Shown here piece by piece: positions 9,185 through 18,244 of a DNA stretch of 64,000 nucleotides. The notes beneath the pieces were generated by a model. The model was not told the origin of the DNA. It searched no databases and saw only the letters and a list, made by a program, of their open reading frames with translations. The position numbers and the translations under genes are program-made. Source of the stretch: Spirochaetia bacterium (GTDB lineage Bacteria; Spirochaetota; Spirochaetia; Treponematales; Treponemataceae); the NCBI GenBank assembly GCA_900769985.1, contig CAAGIS010000143.1:39749-103748 (forward strand), written 5' to 3'. Position 1 is the stretch's first letter, and each line of letters starts with the position of its first letter.

Positions 9185-11671
9185 ATGGATGATTTGTTCG
9201 TTTCTGCAAGTATTTTAAAAGAGCCTCTCGCTGCACGTATGCGGCCGCAGACACTTGATGAATATATCGGGCAGGATCATATCGTAGGACGCGGAAGGCT
9301 TTTGAGGCGTGCAATTGCGGCAGACCAGCTTACTTCCGTAATTTTTTACGGGCCCCCAGGTTCAGGAAAAACTACGCTTGCAAGGGTAATTGCAAATCAC
9401 ACGAAAAGTAATTTTATAACGCTTAATGCCGTTTTGACAGGAGTGGCGGATATACGGACTTCGATAAAACAGGCGGAAGATTATTTTAACCTTTACAGCC
9501 GGCGTACGATTTTGTTTGTAGATGAAGTTCACCGCTGGAACAAAGCTCAGCAGGATGCGCTTTTGCCATGGGTTGAAAACGGCACGATAATCTTAATCGG
9601 CGCTACGACAGAAAATCCTTTTTTTGAAGTAAACAAAGCTCTTGTCAGCAGGAGCCGCGTGTTCCAGTTAAAGCCGCTTACAAAAGAAGATTTAAAAAAA
9701 GCTGCTGATATGGCATTAAAAAATGTGGAGCGCGGTTACGGACACTGGAACGTTCAGTTTGAAGACGGCGCGCTTGAACATCTGATTGACACTGCAAACG
9801 GTGATGCGCGCTCCCTTTTGAATGCGCTTGAACTTGCTGTAGAAACAACTCCTGAAAAATGGAATCCGACAGGTAATCCGCCTGAGCCTGCTTTTGGAAG
9901 TACGATTTTTATTTCAAAAGAAGCGGCAGAAGAGTCTATTCAAAAAAAAGTCGTACTGTATGACAGGGACGGAGATTACCATTACGATATAATAAGCGCA
10001 TTTATAAAAAGCCTGCGAGGGCGTGATCCTGATGCGGCAATGTACTGGCTTGCGCGCATGGTCAGGGCTGGAGAAGATCCTCATTTTATTTTCCGCAGAA
10101 TGTTGATTTCTGCATGCGAGGATACAGGGCTTGCAGACCCGATGGCAATTTCTGTGGTTACAAGCTGCGAAGATGCTTTTGACAGGGTAGGGCTTCCTGA
10201 AGGACGCTATCATCTTGCACACGCGGCTTTGTATCTTGCAACTTGTCCTAAGTCAAACAGTTCGATGGCATTTTTTGATGCGCTTTCTGCAGTTGAAAAA
10301 GAAGATGCAGAAGTCCCGAATCATTTAAAAGATTCAAGCCGCGATGCAGAAGGATTCGGGCACGGCTCGGGATATTTGTATCCGCATGCATACCGTGACC
10401 ACTGGGTTGCCCAGCAGTATCTTCCTACTGAACTTATGGGGCGCGTTTTTTATACACCGAGCAATCAGGGTTACGAAAATACAATCAGGAACGATGTACT
10501 TTCGCGCAGGGAACTTCAGATTGCCGCCATTCTTGAAAAATCTGATTATTATTCTCAAAGTGAACAGGAAGAACCATGTATTACAGGTTCTGAAAACCTT
10601 CATCAATGTTCGCCTACTGCAAAAAGCTGTGCAAAAACCGAGATGACTGAAATTGAGAAATCTGAATTCGGCGAAAATCCGATTTCTCAATGGTGGATAA
10701 ACGAACACTTTAAGTCAGGCGAAAAGAAAAATCCTGAAAATCTGACTTTTAGCCCTGTAAACAGATTTAAAGAAACGGCACTTGATAAAGCCGATAAAGT
10801 CTGGCAGTCAAGAATAGATTCAAACCGTGCAGAAATACTTTTGAAAATCCGCGATACGATGACAGAAATTGCGACGATTTCGCGCCATGACAGAAGTTTT
10901 ATCTGGAACGCAGATGACGGACTTTTGGTTTGGGAGATTGCACGTAAAACCCCAGAAGGCGTAACGTGTGGTGTCTGCCGTTCTCAAAAAGGAAAAGAGA
11001 TACTCGAACAATACAGCCGGACATTAGGAAATCTTGACAAACCTATTCTTGAATTTCAGAAGGAAAATGAAACTGTTGCACAAATGCTCGATGTTTTTGC
11101 ATACAAGGGAATTGTTTTTGACCATCTGTTTTTTAGGACGCCGTTTGTAAGCATTGAATCAATAAAAGAATTTGTACGGCTTATAAAAATGGCAGTAGAC
11201 AGACCTGAAGAATCAAATCCGCTTGCAAAAAATTTTAATATCGTAATTGCCCAGAAAATTCCGTGTAACGGTCAGAGAATAAGCCGTCTTATAGCTTCTC
11301 AAATTCTGGGGAATAAATTATTTGAGCCGTACAATTCACTTTTGAAAAAAATGGAACAAGCAGAAGATGAATTTTTTAATGACCAGTCAAATCCGCTTTT
11401 TAACTGGAACAACGACACTATAGTAAAGATTTTTAAGTCAGAAAATTTCAACGTGTCTTATCAAGTTGAACGCATAATAGAGAAGCGCCGCATTACGAAA
11501 AAAGAAATTTTCAACTGGTTCAATTTGGAAAATTCTGCTTATGCAAACGCAATGGCAAAAGTGATTGGAGATGCAAGTCTGCCGAAAATTTCCAGCCTGC
11601 TTGAGTCGGCTTCTGAAAATACGATATTCAACTGGGAAACTGAAATTGCTTTTTTGACAGTTTCGATGTAG
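9185..11671 (+). CDS. rarA: RarA/MgsA AAA+ ATPase fused to a C-terminal methyltransferase-like domain
   Basis: An 828-residue fusion. Residues 1-430 are a complete RarA: RMRPQTLDEYIGQDHIVG, Walker A GPPGSGKTT, Walker B ILFVDEVHRWNKAQQDALL, sensor GATTENP, and the tetramerisation part AMYWLARMVRAGEDPHFIFRR. RarA acts at stalled replication forks with SSB and RecA. A low-complexity linker follows. From about residue 530 a second domain runs to the end; LLVWEIARKTPEGVTCGVC and following sequence resemble the methyltransferase-like partner of the known 'RarA/unknown domain' fusions. It has no obvious SAM-binding GxGxG, so activity is uncertain. The gene stands between a lipoprotein gene and adk. 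Confidence 0.85.
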   Translation: MDDLFVSASILKEPLAARMRPQTLDEYIGQDHIVGRGRLLRRAIAADQLTSVIFYGPPGSGKTTLARVIANHTKSNFITLNAVLTGVADIRTSIKQAEDYFNLYSRRTILFVDEVHRWNKAQQDALLPWVENGTIILIGATTENPFFEVNKALVSRSRVFQLKPLTKEDLKKAADMALKNVERGYGHWNVQFEDGALEHLIDTANGDARSLLNALELAVETTPEKWNPTGNPPEPAFGSTIFISKEAAEESIQKKVVLYDRDGDYHYDIISAFIKSLRGRDPDAAMYWLARMVRAGEDPHFIFRRMLISACEDTGLADPMAISVVTSCEDAFDRVGLPEGRYHLAHAALYLATCPKSNSSMAFFDALSAVEKEDAEVPNHLKDSSRDAEGFGHGSGYLYPHAYRDHWVAQQYLPTELMGRVFYTPSNQGYENTIRNDVLSRRELQIAAILEKSDYYSQSEQEEPCITGSENLHQCSPTAKSCAKTEMTEIEKSEFGENPISQWWINEHFKSGEKKNPENLTFSPVNRFKETALDKADKVWQSRIDSNRAEILLKIRDTMTEIATISRHDRSFIWNADDGLLVWEIARKTPEGVTCGVCRSQKGKEILEQYSRTLGNLDKPILEFQKENETVAQMLDVFAYKGIVFDHLFFRTPFVSIESIKEFVRLIKMAVDRPEESNPLAKNFNIVIAQKIPCNGQRISRLIASQILGNKLFEPYNSLLKKMEQAEDEFFNDQSNPLFNWNNDTIVKIFKSENFNVSYQVERIIEKRRITKKEIFNWFNLENSAYANAMAKVIGDASLPKISSLLESASENTIFNWETEIAFLTVSM

Positions 11672-11688
11672 AATATAGATATTTATAT

Positions 11689-11792
11689 GGGAGGCGCAGA
11701 AAAAAATGTGTAATGCAGTTTTTTCTTGCAAAAGTTTTTGCCGTCGGCAAAGCTGCTATATCGTGCCTCCTGCATGACCGCTAAATGCGGAG
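11689..11792 (+). other. Structured leader or short reading frame ahead of adk
   Basis: The 137-base gap before adk holds several dyads: GGAGGC near 11690 against GCCTCC near 11765, TTGCC-GTC-GGCAA in the middle, and CCGC-TAAAT-GCGG just before the adk ribosome binding site. The same stretch contains a 23-codon frame (ATG 11706 to TGA 11777) with four cysteines and GGGAGG 11 bases upstream. It could be an adk leader RNA, a small RNA or a short peptide gene. I found no match to a known RNA family by eye. Confidence 0.3.
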
Positions 11793-11808
11793 TTTTATGG
11801 GAGTATTT

Positions 11809-12435
11809 ATGAATTTTATTTTTTTAGGACCTCCAGGAGCTGGTAAAGGTTCTCTTGCCGTTAAAGTAAAGGAAGCTTATAAAATTCCTCATATCTCTAC
11901 TGGAGATATTTTCCGTGCTGCAATTAAAAATCAGACTGAGCTTGGAAAAAAAGTAAAGGCAATCATCGATTCAGGAAGCCTTGTAAGCGATGATATTACA
12001 TGCGAACTTGTAAAAGAACGTCTTGCAGAACCAGACTGTAAAAACGGTTTTATTCTTGACGGATTCCCTCGTACGATTCCTCAGGCAGAAATGCTTGAAA
12101 AATTCTGTCCGGATGTTACTTGCGTTAATTTTACGATTCAAGATGATGTTGTAATCCGCCGTTTGAGTACGCGCCGTGTTTGCAAATCTTGCGGTGCTAA
12201 TTTTAACGTTTTGACAAAAGCTCCAAAAGTTGAAGGTGTTTGTGATGAATGTGGCGGTGAACTTTATCAGCGCGACGATGATAAACAGGAATCAATTTTG
12301 CACAGAATGGATGTTTACCGTGAACAGACTGAACCTTTAATCGGTTTTTATCGCGAAAAAGGAAAAATTACAGACCTTGATGCTTCAATCGAAACTGACA
12401 TTCTGCTTGGAAAGTTTCAGGAAATTTTTAAGTAG
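11809..12435 (+). CDS. adk: Adenylate kinase
   Basis: A 208-residue adenylate kinase. The P-loop GPPGAGKGS is at residues 7-15, followed by HISTGDIFRAA, the AMP-binding LDGFPRT and the arginine-rich LSTRRVC. The lid is the zinc-type long form, with CKSCGANF and CDECGG providing four cysteines. It converts ATP + AMP to 2 ADP in the cytoplasm. ATG 11809 is chosen because GGGAG lies seven bases upstream; an upstream in-frame ATG at 11785 would add eight residues and has no ribosome binding site. A strong terminator follows. Confidence 0.97.
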   Translation: MNFIFLGPPGAGKGSLAVKVKEAYKIPHISTGDIFRAAIKNQTELGKKVKAIIDSGSLVSDDITCELVKERLAEPDCKNGFILDGFPRTIPQAEMLEKFCPDVTCVNFTIQDDVVIRRLSTRRVCKSCGANFNVLTKAPKVEGVCDECGGELYQRDDDKQESILHRMDVYREQTEPLIGFYREKGKITDLDASIETDILLGKFQEIFK

Positions 12436-12470
12436 GATTTTTTTCTAAAATAGAACTTAAAAAAGCAGAA

Positions 12471-12506
12471 AAAAAAGGTGTCCCAAAAAAAGGACACCTT
12501 TTTTTT
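12471..12506. terminator. Bidirectional rho-independent terminator between adk and ilvB
   Basis: GGTGTCC (12477-12483) pairs with GGACACC (12492-12498) around an A-rich loop. It is preceded by an A run and followed by an eight-base T run, so it can stop both the plus-strand adk transcript and the minus-strand ilvB transcript. A second hairpin, AGCCGTA/TACGGCT at 12510-12535, lies right behind the ilvB stop. Confidence 0.9.
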
Positions 12507-12538
12507 GTCAGCCGTAAAGACGTAAATCTACGGCTGCA

Positions 12539-14293
12539 TTAATTTATAATTGCATCGATGTTTGCGCTTCCTGCTTTTACAAACGGAAGGACGTCTTCTT
12601 CGGGGCTTACTGTTACTGTTACGAGTTTTGGTTTTGCATCTGTTTTTGAAAATGCTTTTTTGTACCATTCGTTGTCTGTGTCTGCATTTATGGCTTCGAT
12701 TCCGAACCCTTTTGCGATTGAAAGAATGTCAGGGTTGCCTTCAAAAACGGAAGCGCTGTAATTTTTGTTGAACAGGTATTTCTGTTGCTGGTATACCATT
12801 CCCAGTGTGCCGTTTACAAAAACGATGACAGTAACAGGTAAATCGTTTTCCCTCAAAGTTGCAAGTTCCTGAATGTTCATCATAATCGAGCCGTCGCCTG
12901 AAAAACAAACTGTCCGTTTTTTAGGATTTACCAAAGCGCTTCCGATTGCGGCAGGCAAACCGAATCCCATCGTACCAAGACTTCCGGAAGTTAAAAATGT
13001 ATGCGGCTTTAAAACAGGATAATACTGCGCTGCCCACATTTGATGCTGGCCTACGTCAGTTGTTACGATTAAGTTTTCTTTTTTGATTCCGCATTTTTCG
13101 GCAAGGGAAGGAACTTCCAGAATGAAACTGCGCGGATTTACAAACCGGCTTTTTTTGTATTGACCGCATTCGACTGAGAAAGTTTTTTTTCTGAGCGAAG
13201 TCATTTTGTCAAACCAAGTTTTTCTGCTTTCGCTATTTTTTAAATCGGCATTTTTTTGTTCAGTTTTTTTTGAACTTTCCTGTTCCCTGATGAATTCTGC
13301 AAGAACAGGCATGCTTGATTCTACATCGGCAACAAGCGAAATGTTTGCCGTAAATATTTTGTTGATTTCTGCGGCATCGATGTCTATGTGAAGGATTTTT
13401 GCGTTTGGACAGAACTGTGAAGCTGCGCCGATTGCCCTGTCGTCAAAGCGTACTCCGCATGCCAAAACCAAATCGCTTTCAAACATTGCCTGATTTGCAG
13501 CGATGCTTCCATGCATTCCGACCATTCCAAGATAGTTTTCAGAATTTGAAGCGACTGCTCCGATTCCCATAAGGCTTGAAACGACAGGCATTTTATAAGT
13601 TTCCAAAAGAGCAGAAATTCCTTTTGCGCTTTCAGGATTGTTGCATCCGCCACCTGCAAAGAGAACAGGTTTTCTTGAATTTACAAGTGCGTCTGCCATC
13701 TGTTTTAATGTTGATGTCATTTGCTTTTTGTCTGCACGGAATTTTGGTTCAAGTTTTTTTGAGGAAATTTTGGGCCATTCGTCAAATTCAACTTCTTCAA
13801 GCTGAACGTTGCGAGGAACGTCAATCAAAACAGGTCCCGGGCGACCACTTGAAGCAATTTTAAAACACTGCGGAATTACATCGAGAAGTTCCCTTGCAGA
13901 TTTTACCATTATGCTGTGTTTCGTAATTGGAAACGACAGCCCGAAAGTATCAGCTTCCTGAAAAGCGTCAGTGCCGATTAACGAAGTATTTACCTGACCT
14001 GTTATTGCGATAATCGGAATCGAGTCACAGCGTGCATCTGCAATCGAAGTCAAAAGGTTCATGGCACCAGGCCCGCTTGTTGCAAAACATACGGCAGGTT
14101 TTCCTGTTGTGCGCGCAATTCCCTGAGCAATAAAGCCGGCTGCCTGTTCCTGGCGGACGAGGACATGCTGAATTCCGCTTCTTGTCAATTCATCATAAAG
14201 AGGCAAAATTGAACCTCCAGGAATTCCTGCAACGATTTTGATACCGTGCATTTTTAGCAATTCAGTAATAATTTGAGAACCAGTTTTTTTCAT
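12539..14293 (-). CDS. ilvB: Acetolactate synthase large (catalytic) subunit
   Basis: A 584-residue thiamine-diphosphate enzyme. The catalytic Glu is in [14 protein letters not shown] (about residue 48), the FAD/central domain holds VRFDDRAIG, and the TPP-Mg motif starts GDGSIMMN and closes at [21 protein letters not shown] and [19 protein letters not shown] are also typical of AHAS. It condenses two pyruvates (or pyruvate and 2-oxobutyrate) at the first step of valine/isoleucine synthesis. The ribosome binding site is GGTGG before ATG. No ilvN regulatory subunit or other ilv gene is adjacent, so a catabolic or unregulated AHAS remains possible. Confidence 0.92.
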   Translation of the reverse strand: MKKTGSQIITELLKMHGIKIVAGIPGGSILPLYDELTRSGIQHVLVRQEQAAGFIAQGIARTTGKPAVCFATSGPGAMNLLTSIADARCDSIPIIAITGQVNTSLIGTDAFQEADTFGLSFPITKHSIMVKSARELLDVIPQCFKIASSGRPGPVLIDVPRNVQLEEVEFDEWPKISSKKLEPKFRADKKQMTSTLKQMADALVNSRKPVLFAGGGCNNPESAKGISALLETYKMPVVSSLMGIGAVASNSENYLGMVGMHGSIAANQAMFESDLVLACGVRFDDRAIGAASQFCPNAKILHIDIDAAEINKIFTANISLVADVESSMPVLAEFIREQESSKKTEQKNADLKNSESRKTWFDKMTSLRKKTFSVECGQYKKSRFVNPRSFILEVPSLAEKCGIKKENLIVTTDVGQHQMWAAQYYPVLKPHTFLTSGSLGTMGFGLPAAIGSALVNPKKRTVCFSGDGSIMMNIQELATLRENDLPVTVIVFVNGTLGMVYQQQKYLFNKNYSASVFEGNPDILSIAKGFGIEAINADTDNEWYKKAFSKTDAKPKLVTVTVSPEEDVLPFVKAGSANIDAIIN

Positions 14294-14471
14294 TTTCTTT
14301 GTCCACCATAAAATAAAATTTTCCGTAATTATATCATAAACGCAGAATATAAAAAATAGTTTTTAAGTTTAATTTATTGGGTAAAAAAATTGCTGCAAAA
14401 TGCTTTCAAACGAGTTTGTGCTGTTCAGGTATGTTTTGAAAGATTTATGGATTTTATCTTTTTTTGATTTG

Positions 14472-14480
14472 TGCTATAAT
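14472..14480 (+). promoter_or_regulatory. Extended -10 promoter for the HATPase/cNMP protein gene
   Basis: TGC followed at once by a perfect TATAAT (14475-14480), 47 bases before ATG 14528. The -35 region is weak (T-rich), consistent with an extended -10 promoter. Confidence 0.6.
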
Positions 14481-14527
14481 ACTTACACTTTTTGTTAAAA
14501 AAATCGTATATTTAATGTGAGTGTATT

Positions 14528-15847
14528 ATGAAGAAAATTCTGACAATATCTTCAAATGATGAAGTTATAAATATTGTAAAACAAGCAAGTAAAAAATTCG
14601 TAAAATTTTTCAGCACTGATTTTTTATGGGAAACTCCAAAAATCATCAATTACATAAATTACGAATTGCCCGAAATTAAAATACTTGATTACACTTCGCT
14701 TGAAACTGACTGTAATCAGATTCTTGCCGCAATTAATGCAGATCCATGGCTTCACTACGGCGGAATAATTGCAGTGTGCGAAACTAAAGGAAAAAAACAG
14801 ACACTGGAAGAACTTAAAGATTCTAATATTTTGTGTGTACTTACACTCAATGAATTTAAACAGCATTTTTCAAGACTGTTAAAACTGATTCTTGAAAACC
14901 AACAGTTCATTTTTCATCGTGGCATGCAGAATGATTTTGAAGGCGAAGAATCAGGTAGATTTTCTTTTGCAAACGATTTTCTTGACATTCATTTTTATTC
15001 AAGTTTTCTTGTAAGCTACCTTTACAATACAAATAAAATCTCGGCGGTTGACAGATTCAATTTGCAGATGGCATTGTCTGAACTTCTTAATAATGCACTT
15101 GAACACGGCAATCTTGAAATTTCTTATGAAGAAAAGACAAAATGGATGGAAGAACACGGCGAAATCATTTCTCTCATCGAACAGAAGCGCAATAATCCTG
15201 AATACAAAAACCGCAAAATTGAAATTTCTTACAACCTTAACAAAGCGTTCTGTACTTTTTCAATCAAGGACGACGGCAATGGCTTTGACTGGAAAAAGGT
15301 TCTCGCAAAAACAGATGTGCCTTCAATGGAACTTCACGGCAGGGGAATCAAACTTTCGAGCGGCCTTGTAGAAAAGCTTTCGTATAACGACAAAGGCAAC
15401 GAGGTTACGATAAAAATAAAAAGTCAGGAAAATTCTTCAAACAGTATTCCGGGCGTAATGCGCACTTTTGAAACAGTAACTTTTTCTGACAGGGAAGTTG
15501 TGTGTTACGAAAACGAGCCGACAAATGATTTGTATTTTATTGTGTCAGGAAAATATGCAGTTTATTCTGGCAGAAAATTAGTTTCGGTTTTGACCCCAAA
15601 CGATATGTTTATTGGTGAGATGTCATTTCTTTTGAATGACAGAAGAAGTGCGACAATCCTTGCAAGCGGAAACTGCAAGCTGATTAAAATTCCGAAAATT
15701 GATTTTCTCGATATGATTCGTAAAAATCCGCATTACGGTATTTTCCTTTCAAAAATGCTTGCACAGCGGTTGTTCAATCAGACACACCAGACTATCGAAT
15801 TAAAAAAACTGCTGATGGAAGAAAAACAGAATGTCACTAAATTGTAA
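14528..15847 (+). CDS. Three-domain regulator: receiver-like, HATPase (RsbW type) and cyclic-nucleotide-binding domain
   Basis: A 439-residue cytoplasmic protein. Residues 1-130 look like a response-regulator receiver fold, with an Asp at the usual phosphorylation position (KILDYTS, D54) but no conserved Thr/Lys later, so it may be degenerate. Residues 170-305 are a GHKL ATPase: N-box LSELLNNALEHGN, G1-like DDGNGFDW and G2-like HGRGIKL. This type is close to the RsbW/SpoIIAB anti-sigma kinases. Residues 310-425 are a CRP-like cNMP domain (DLYFIVSGKYAVY, FIGEMSFLLNDRRSATI). No HTH is visible, so it is probably not a DNA-binding protein. It overlaps the next gene by 17 bases, so the two are translationally coupled. 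Confidence 0.75.
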   Translation: MKKILTISSNDEVINIVKQASKKFVKFFSTDFLWETPKIINYINYELPEIKILDYTSLETDCNQILAAINADPWLHYGGIIAVCETKGKKQTLEELKDSNILCVLTLNEFKQHFSRLLKLILENQQFIFHRGMQNDFEGEESGRFSFANDFLDIHFYSSFLVSYLYNTNKISAVDRFNLQMALSELLNNALEHGNLEISYEEKTKWMEEHGEIISLIEQKRNNPEYKNRKIEISYNLNKAFCTFSIKDDGNGFDWKKVLAKTDVPSMELHGRGIKLSSGLVEKLSYNDKGNEVTIKIKSQENSSNSIPGVMRTFETVTFSDREVVCYENEPTNDLYFIVSGKYAVYSGRKLVSVLTPNDMFIGEMSFLLNDRRSATILASGNCKLIKIPKIDFLDMIRKNPHYGIFLSKMLAQRLFNQTHQTIELKKLLMEEKQNVTKL

Positions 15848-17297
15848 CGAAATAAATCTTGTTCTCTCAGAACTTGATTTGGAAGGTTCATTTATTCAGG
15901 ATATAATCCAGCCTGGATTTGATACACTCGCTCTTTTTACATATAAAAATTCTACGCCGAAAACAGTTTTGATTTGCGTTGCACAAAAAAGTTGCCGTAT
16001 AAACGAGACGCGGAAAAAAATTACAAAAAACGAAAAACCGCTTCGGTTCATGGAATTTTTAAAATCGAAAATCCGCGGTGCAAAAATCATTTCGTGCAGA
16101 CAGATAGCACTTGAACGCGTGATAAAATTTGAACTCCGTCACGGCGAGCAGGAGTTTATAATGTATGTCAGGCTTTGGTCAAATGCAGGAAACATAATTC
16201 TGTGTGATTCAGAAAATAAAGTTCTTGATACGATGTTTCGTCGTCCTAAAAAAGACGAAGTTACAGGCGGCGTTTATTCAGAAGAAAATCTGAACGTAAC
16301 AAAAACGGCAAGAGAATTTCCTGTCCGCGATTTTCTTGAACTGCAGGAAGAATATGAAAAAACTGCTGCCTCAAAATACAAAAAATTTTCTGACCTTTCT
16401 TTTAACGAAAAAGTTGATTTGTTTTACAGCGAACATGCTGATGTTTTAAGCCGCACTGCGCTTCTTGAAAAAGCTGAAAAATGGTTTACCGAGCATCTTA
16501 CAAAATTAGAAAGCGCGCTTGAAAAACTTGAACAGAAAAAAGAAAGTTTTTCACTTGCAGAGCAGAAAAAACATCAGGGTGATTTAATAATGTCTTTTGC
16601 TTCTTCAATAAATCCTGGTGCGCGTTTTCTTGAGTGCACTGATTATGATACCGGCGAAACTGTGCAGATAAAAATTGATTCTAAAAAAAATGCATTTGAA
16701 AATGCGCAGGTTTATTATGAAACTTATAAAAAAGAATTGTCCGGTCTTAATCAGCTAGAGCAGGATATTCAGTTAACGAAAGATAAAATCGAGCGACTCA
16801 AAAAAGAATATAGTGCAATTCAGAATGAACAGAATCCTGTGCGGATTGAGCAGATGCTCAGAAAAGATACTAAACCAAAGCAACAGGAAAAAAAGACTGT
16901 TCCCGGTCTGAGTTTTATTGTGAACGACTGGTATATTCTTGTCGGACGTGATGCAAATGAAAATGATGAACTTCTGCGCCATCATGTCAGGGGCAGCGAT
17001 ATGTGGTTTCATACGAGAGATTGTCCCGGTGGCTATGTTTTTGTAAAATACAGGAACGGCAAAACAATTCCGCTTGAAATAATGCTGTATGCCGGCAATC
17101 TTGCTGTTTATTATTCAAAAGCACGAAAAAATGGTCAGGCAGATTTGTATTATACGCAGGTAAAATTTTTGAGGCGTGCAAAAAACGGACCTAAAGGGCT
17201 TGTCTTGCCAACTCAGGAAAAAAATCTTACTATAAAGTTAGATTTAAGTATAATTACAAAATTAGATGCAATCCGTCAGGAACAGGAAAAAATTTAA
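15831..17297 (+). CDS. RqcH-like NFACT protein (ribosome-associated quality control)
   Basis: A 488-residue NFACT-family protein: an N-terminal NFACT-N domain (about 1-180), coiled-coil helices rich in Lys/Glu (about 200-345), and a C-terminal NFACT-R/DUF814 domain with RHHVRGSDMWFHTRDCPG. In Bacillus, RqcH recruits tRNA-Ala to obstructed 50S subunits and drives Ala tailing; older annotations call it fibronectin-binding protein. The conserved Asp-Arg pair near residue 97 of B. subtilis RqcH is here Glu95-Arg96 (IALERVIKF), and SHVVI in the C-terminal domain is replaced by GYVFV. ATG 15831 lies inside the upstream gene. MutS2 (RqcU), the partner in this pathway, is encoded at 47350-49836. Confidence 0.8.
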   Translation: MSLNCNEINLVLSELDLEGSFIQDIIQPGFDTLALFTYKNSTPKTVLICVAQKSCRINETRKKITKNEKPLRFMEFLKSKIRGAKIISCRQIALERVIKFELRHGEQEFIMYVRLWSNAGNIILCDSENKVLDTMFRRPKKDEVTGGVYSEENLNVTKTAREFPVRDFLELQEEYEKTAASKYKKFSDLSFNEKVDLFYSEHADVLSRTALLEKAEKWFTEHLTKLESALEKLEQKKESFSLAEQKKHQGDLIMSFASSINPGARFLECTDYDTGETVQIKIDSKKNAFENAQVYYETYKKELSGLNQLEQDIQLTKDKIERLKKEYSAIQNEQNPVRIEQMLRKDTKPKQQEKKTVPGLSFIVNDWYILVGRDANENDELLRHHVRGSDMWFHTRDCPGGYVFVKYRNGKTIPLEIMLYAGNLAVYYSKARKNGQADLYYTQVKFLRRAKNGPKGLVLPTQEKNLTIKLDLSIITKLDAIRQEQEKI

Positions 17298-17310
17298 AAA
17301 AGGGCGAAAA

Positions 17311-18234
17311 ATGAAAAAAGAAAAAAAGGAAATAAAAAGAATAAAGGATTATACGACGATGCCTGCCGTAGTTTTTATTCTTACACATTTAAAAACTTTG
17401 CCGTATGCAGTCATTTTTTTAAAAACTGTAATAAAAGATTTTTTTATCATTCAGTTTTTGCGGAAATTCGGAATAACGAAAACTCCTGTTGTAAAAGTTG
17501 ACAACAAGCTTGACGATAAAATCCCGTTTATGCCGAATAAAATCGGAACGTATCTTGATTTTACTGCGTTTTGGATAAGACCTATGACAATGCTTTTAAA
17601 ACGGCTTGGCAAAAAAAAGGCGTGTGCGTACATCGTTGATTTTTTAAAACGAATACGGCGTGCGTATCATTCAGCAGGCAGAGTTTATAATATGTGCATG
17701 ACGACGACTGCCCGACCGCGTTATCATAAGAAATTTTATTTTAACGTAATTCATTTTTTTGACCCGCATTATTTGTGCGTGCCCAGTCTTCATGTTAGTA
17801 TCGTAACACTTGTATGGAGTTTTTATAGAAAGGTTTTTGCAGAACTTGGGGAGTTTTCTGACGAAGAAAAAAAGTTTTATATTGATGAGTTGTATTCTGG
17901 TGCAATTGAGATTACGGAAACTGTCCTTTATATAAAACAGCATAGCGTAAATTGTATTCCTGCGGCATTGTATATGATGACTTTTTTAATGCGCACGTAT
18001 TTTACGGCAGAAGACGGAATTCATTTTTTGCGTGATTTGTTTGTAAAGACTTCGATTCCTGTAGAAACGCAGAAAGAAATAAAAGACTATATGTATTTTA
18101 TTTACGAAAGGTTTTTGCTTGTCGGCATTACTGATGATAACTGGATTTCTCCAATCCGTTCCTGGTTAAAAGAATATGCCGTAAGTTCCGGGCAGGTTCT
18201 GACTGCAAAAAAAATCAGGCAGATTGATTTTTAA
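17311..18234 (+). CDS. Conserved membrane-associated protein with a degenerate PAP2-like motif
   Basis: About 307 residues, basic N-terminus, with hydrophobic segments around residues 17-45 and at several later places. The segment YLCVPSLHVSIVTLVWSF resembles the PSGH/PSLH motif of PAP2 phosphatases and Aur1-like enzymes, and VLYIKQHSVNCIPAALY resembles the last PAP2 motif (HxxxD) except that the Asp position is Cys. An inactive or altered lipid-phosphate enzyme is a possible reading; I do not recognise a named family. ATG 17311 is chosen because AGGGCG precedes it by a few bases; it starts 13 bases after the NFACT stop and so belongs to the same transcript. Confidence 0.5.
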   Translation: MKKEKKEIKRIKDYTTMPAVVFILTHLKTLPYAVIFLKTVIKDFFIIQFLRKFGITKTPVVKVDNKLDDKIPFMPNKIGTYLDFTAFWIRPMTMLLKRLGKKKACAYIVDFLKRIRRAYHSAGRVYNMCMTTTARPRYHKKFYFNVIHFFDPHYLCVPSLHVSIVTLVWSFYRKVFAELGEFSDEEKKFYIDELYSGAIEITETVLYIKQHSVNCIPAALYMMTFLMRTYFTAEDGIHFLRDLFVKTSIPVETQKEIKDYMYFIYERFLLVGITDDNWISPIRSWLKEYAVSSGQVLTAKKIRQIDF

Positions 18235-18244
18235 TATAGGACTG

